DNA from: Paragonimus skrjabini miyazakii
Taxonomy: Eukaryota > Platyhelminthes > Trematoda > Plagiorchiida > Troglotrematidae
Direction of reading: 5' to 3'
NCBI GenBank assembly: GCA_014338405.1
Contig: JTDE01000173.1
Location: forward strand, 182,047-246,046
Length of the DNA: 64,000 nt
The translations under genes and the position numbers were made by a program. The notes beneath the pieces were generated by a model, which was not told the origin of the DNA, made no database searches, and saw only the letters and a program-made list of their open reading frames with translations. This document shows, in pieces, positions 61,117-64,000 of this stretch (position 1 is its first letter; each line of letters opens with the position of its first letter).

Positions 61117-64000
61117 GTAAACGACCCAGCATTTTTATGATGTGATGTACACTTGTGACCACACTATACATCAGTTTGATATATTAGTATTCAACTGAAA
61201 ACCACAGTTCTATTTTCTTCTGAGAATCATGAAATTTGTTTGCACATACTTTGTACAATCCAAACTCTGCAGAAAATTATCTGTTGTTATTCATCAGGTT
61301 TCATCTCTGTTGACAACGCTTTATCCTACGTGGTAACCATTCAATCAGAACTCAGTATATATGACCATTAGGGCAACATTCGGAAATTTTTATAAACCAT
61401 GCCATTTTTAAGAGTAAATCACCTCGAATATAAAGTGGATGTGAACTAAGCATAAAATTGTAATTGGTAATCAGTGTACACTACGACGAAACCACTGAAA
61501 GTTAGTAAAACGTATGTACGAATCATGTTGACCAGATTTAACTATAAACTCTTATGTGCGCCGAATTCAAATCCATTCAGACTTGACGATAAAAAGAGGC
61601 TGGAGATGTAAAATCATCATAGTCAACTCAGATGTTGGTGAAAAAGTATACATTTTGGTTAGTACAAATCTGTAAACTTTGCCAGTCAGAATGTCGTTAG
61701 GTATTTTGACAAAAGTCGTTTTTAGACCAATCTGAAGATTATAGAAGTCAAAATGTAGTTTCAATATAAACGGAAGTAAGGATTACTGTTAAATTATGCA
61801 AATATATGAACTAAACATTAACCACAACTAATCGCAGTTGTTACAATCACATAGATTTTGCAGTCGGCTTATTTTGGAAAGAATCAATAGACTCGAGTTT
61901 CGCTCTTGTTACAGAATTTTTCCATTGTAGGAGACTTACGCTAACAATGAGCTCTGTATAAGCCCTTAGAAAGTTTTAATACCTACGTATCTTTAACTCT
62001 ATTTAATTTCTACATTTATATATATTTATATAAATTGGATAGTGTCTTTTGTGGACAATGTATCACATTTTATGGCTAAATTTTGGTGTTAGTTGTTAGA
62101 AATCTTTTCATAATTTAACTCCAAACTGTATAGAAGTAACCATTAGAAATGTATGCTTCCCATCCAACTGTACTGTTACATTCTTGTCGCACTGATAGAG
62201 TATACATATCAACAACAGATGACCCACTATCGAGCTTCCTACCAGTTCATGTCTGTATATTAATTAATTAACTTCTAATCTCGGGGCAGACCGATTCACT
62301 TATTGTTTTATGAATGGAAAAGAAACGTTTAGGTGGATGATCTTTATGAATACTACATGGACGGCGCTTGTTTGAACAAAGCGTTCATTTTAATGTTTGA
62401 CTGTGATCAGTCTTCTTTTTTAAAATAACCTCTAAAATCTTGTTGTATCCTTCACATTCCATTATGAAGTCAGCGTTAAATTTCGTGAGTTTCCAGTAAA
62501 TACGCAAAGAAAACATTCTTTATAAGTGTGTTTATGAACAAATCTCGTTTTAGAAATGTAAGATTGTGTACCTTAAGCAATATTTGCAATAATAATCAAC
62601 CTATCGAGTTTGAGGATGGTTGAAAGTATCTCAAGGTAATTTGAAGTAAGAACACCGTAATACAAATGGAATTACCCGGTTATATTTGTGTTAAACTGAT
62701 GAAATTTAACTGCGGTCAAGTTGCAAGCATCCTTCGACTAATCGAAAAGGAAACAGTGAAGAAGATCAGCATTTTGTTTCAAACAAAGCAATATGACTGG
62801 GGAAAGCAGAGTTATCACTCAAAACTCATTTCCTAATACGAAAAAATGTTGAAGATTTCATAAAATAAACGCCTAGACATTTTTTGTCTTTCTTCCCGAA
62901 TCGCCGAAAAACCTTAAACAAAGACACTGAGTCAAGTAATTTGCAACTGAATGCAAGAATAATGACAAAAATTTGATGGATAACTATTTAAATGCTACTG
63001 AATCCGAAGAATAATATACAAAAGTACATGCCTCACATGAGCGTGGTCAAAGACTGACATGTGCTGAGGAGTGTTCTTTCACAGGCCGTCTCAAGTAAAA
63101 GTCCTACAATAAATTTGTGTGACCGGGTTCCTGAAATCTACATTAGACTGGACAAATTTTATTAACTAAGCCTTCTCAGTGATCGTAAAGTAAACGGATA
63201 CGTTTTCAAGCAACAAAACGACCGGCATTTACATTATGATTCAAACAGCTTGCTTCATTGTTTATGAACATGGGTTCATGCAGTGTTAAAATCACACCTC
63301 TCCATTCTGCCGACCCATTATGTCAGTGTACTTGTGGAGCACACTGTGTGCACAGTGAACTTGGAGTATAACGTGGATGCCCGTTAGATCAACCAAATCA
63401 GGTATGGTTACCAGATAATGACCCGGATTACAAGCAAACGGATCAAGCACTTTCTCATCCAACACAAATGACCGACCGAACAACTATCAGTCAATTGCAT
63501 CGTCTCTGGAATGACCACTAAGTAAAAGATCATACAATGTACATTTCATCTGTCCAAGTTCAGTTGAACAAAGCAAATAAGTGAACGGACAAACTGTACT
63601 GATTTACGCATATGCTAATTCCTACTTCAATGAAACAGAGGTTGCAAGATGGTTCAACGCTCGGCGTTTGGACGTCTGGGTTGTGGCATAAGATGAGGAA
63701 CAAATGTAATCTATTCAAAATCTGGTTTATTGTATCTGAGCTGTGCACGAAAATGCGGGTTAACGCTATTACCCAGGGACCAGTTATTTTACAAAGCATG
63801 GGCTATTTTCGATTTGTACCGCATGTGGTAGAAAATGAAGAGGTACACAGACGATTAACACGTACACTCCGTCTTTGTACACAATTGTATTTGTTGGGTC
63901 ACCGGTTGTTTACGAAACAGATTATGCATATTGTCACATCACCCGGTTTAAACTTTTCAGGTGATAGTTGGGCAACAGGGACCGCACGGAATCTATGACA
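61117..64000 (+). other. start of intron 3, no gene recognised
   Basis: Begins with GTAAAC. No further aminopeptidase exon was recognised up to the window edge. Frames at 63292-63483 (-), 63560-63799 (-) and 63612-63998 (+) overlap each other and match nothing I know. Confidence 0.5.

Noticed and set aside
63612..63998. 128-codon frame at the right edge as the next aminopeptidase exon
   Set aside because: Contains none of the expected M1 motifs (QFEPT, AR-x-x-FP, GAMEN) and the acceptor and phase do not fit exon 3.
1..64000. CRISPR arrays, bacterial operons, rRNA genes, complete tRNAs
   Set aside because: None seen; no regularly spaced direct repeats, no Shine-Dalgarno-led gene runs and no complete cloverleaf.

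Overview
The window looks like a piece of a large, intron-rich, AT-rich animal genome, most likely a parasitic flatworm (trematode or cestode). The basis is the combination of a type II membrane M1 aminopeptidase split by very long introns, decayed Penelope-like elements (PLEs) with GIY-YIG endonuclease domains, CR1/jockey-like LINE fragments and hammerhead-ribozyme-like motifs. The phylum is an inference; nothing in the window fixes the species. There is no bacterial-type gene density: almost all open frames are short and unrelated to any family I can recognise.

One real gene is visible, on the + strand: the 5' part of an M1-family (aminopeptidase N-like) zinc metallopeptidase. Exon 1 (21837-22065) encodes a short cytosolic tail, an arginine cluster and a transmembrane anchor. 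Exon 2 (55771-56033) encodes the spacer and the start of the M1 N-terminal beta domain. Exon 3 (60893-61116) continues that domain. Splice sites and phases agree (phase 1 then phase 0), leaving introns of 33,705 and 4,859 bp. The exons that should carry the GAMEN and HEXXH zinc-site motifs lie beyond the right edge. A TATA-like box sits at 21572-21580, and an upstream open frame ends in a TAATG overlap with the presumed start codon.

Region by region: 1-21570 is intergenic and full of relics. These are a LINE endonuclease fragment (1100-1978), a PLE endonuclease fragment (6987-7648), an LTR-like fragment with a primer-binding-site-like sequence (about 12960-13395), a LINE reverse-transcriptase fragment (15655-16350) and a tail-to-tail pair of PLE 3' ends forming a large inverted repeat (16880-18074). 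22066-55770 is the first intron. It holds a hammerhead-like inverted repeat (31610-32085), a pre-miRNA-like hairpin (33691-33791), a PLE endonuclease relic (35670-35820), a 280-bp foldback palindrome (38538-38818), a possible cysteine-rich pseudogene (46059-46600) and a PLE reverse-transcriptase relic (50159-50650). 56034-60892 is intron 2, with a SINE-like block. 61117-64000 is the start of intron 3, where I recognise nothing.

The most interesting non-genic signals are the hammerhead-like cores near PLE-type sequence, the PLE inverted repeat, and the two hairpin or foldback structures. All searches and folds that would settle these are listed with the findings; none was run.
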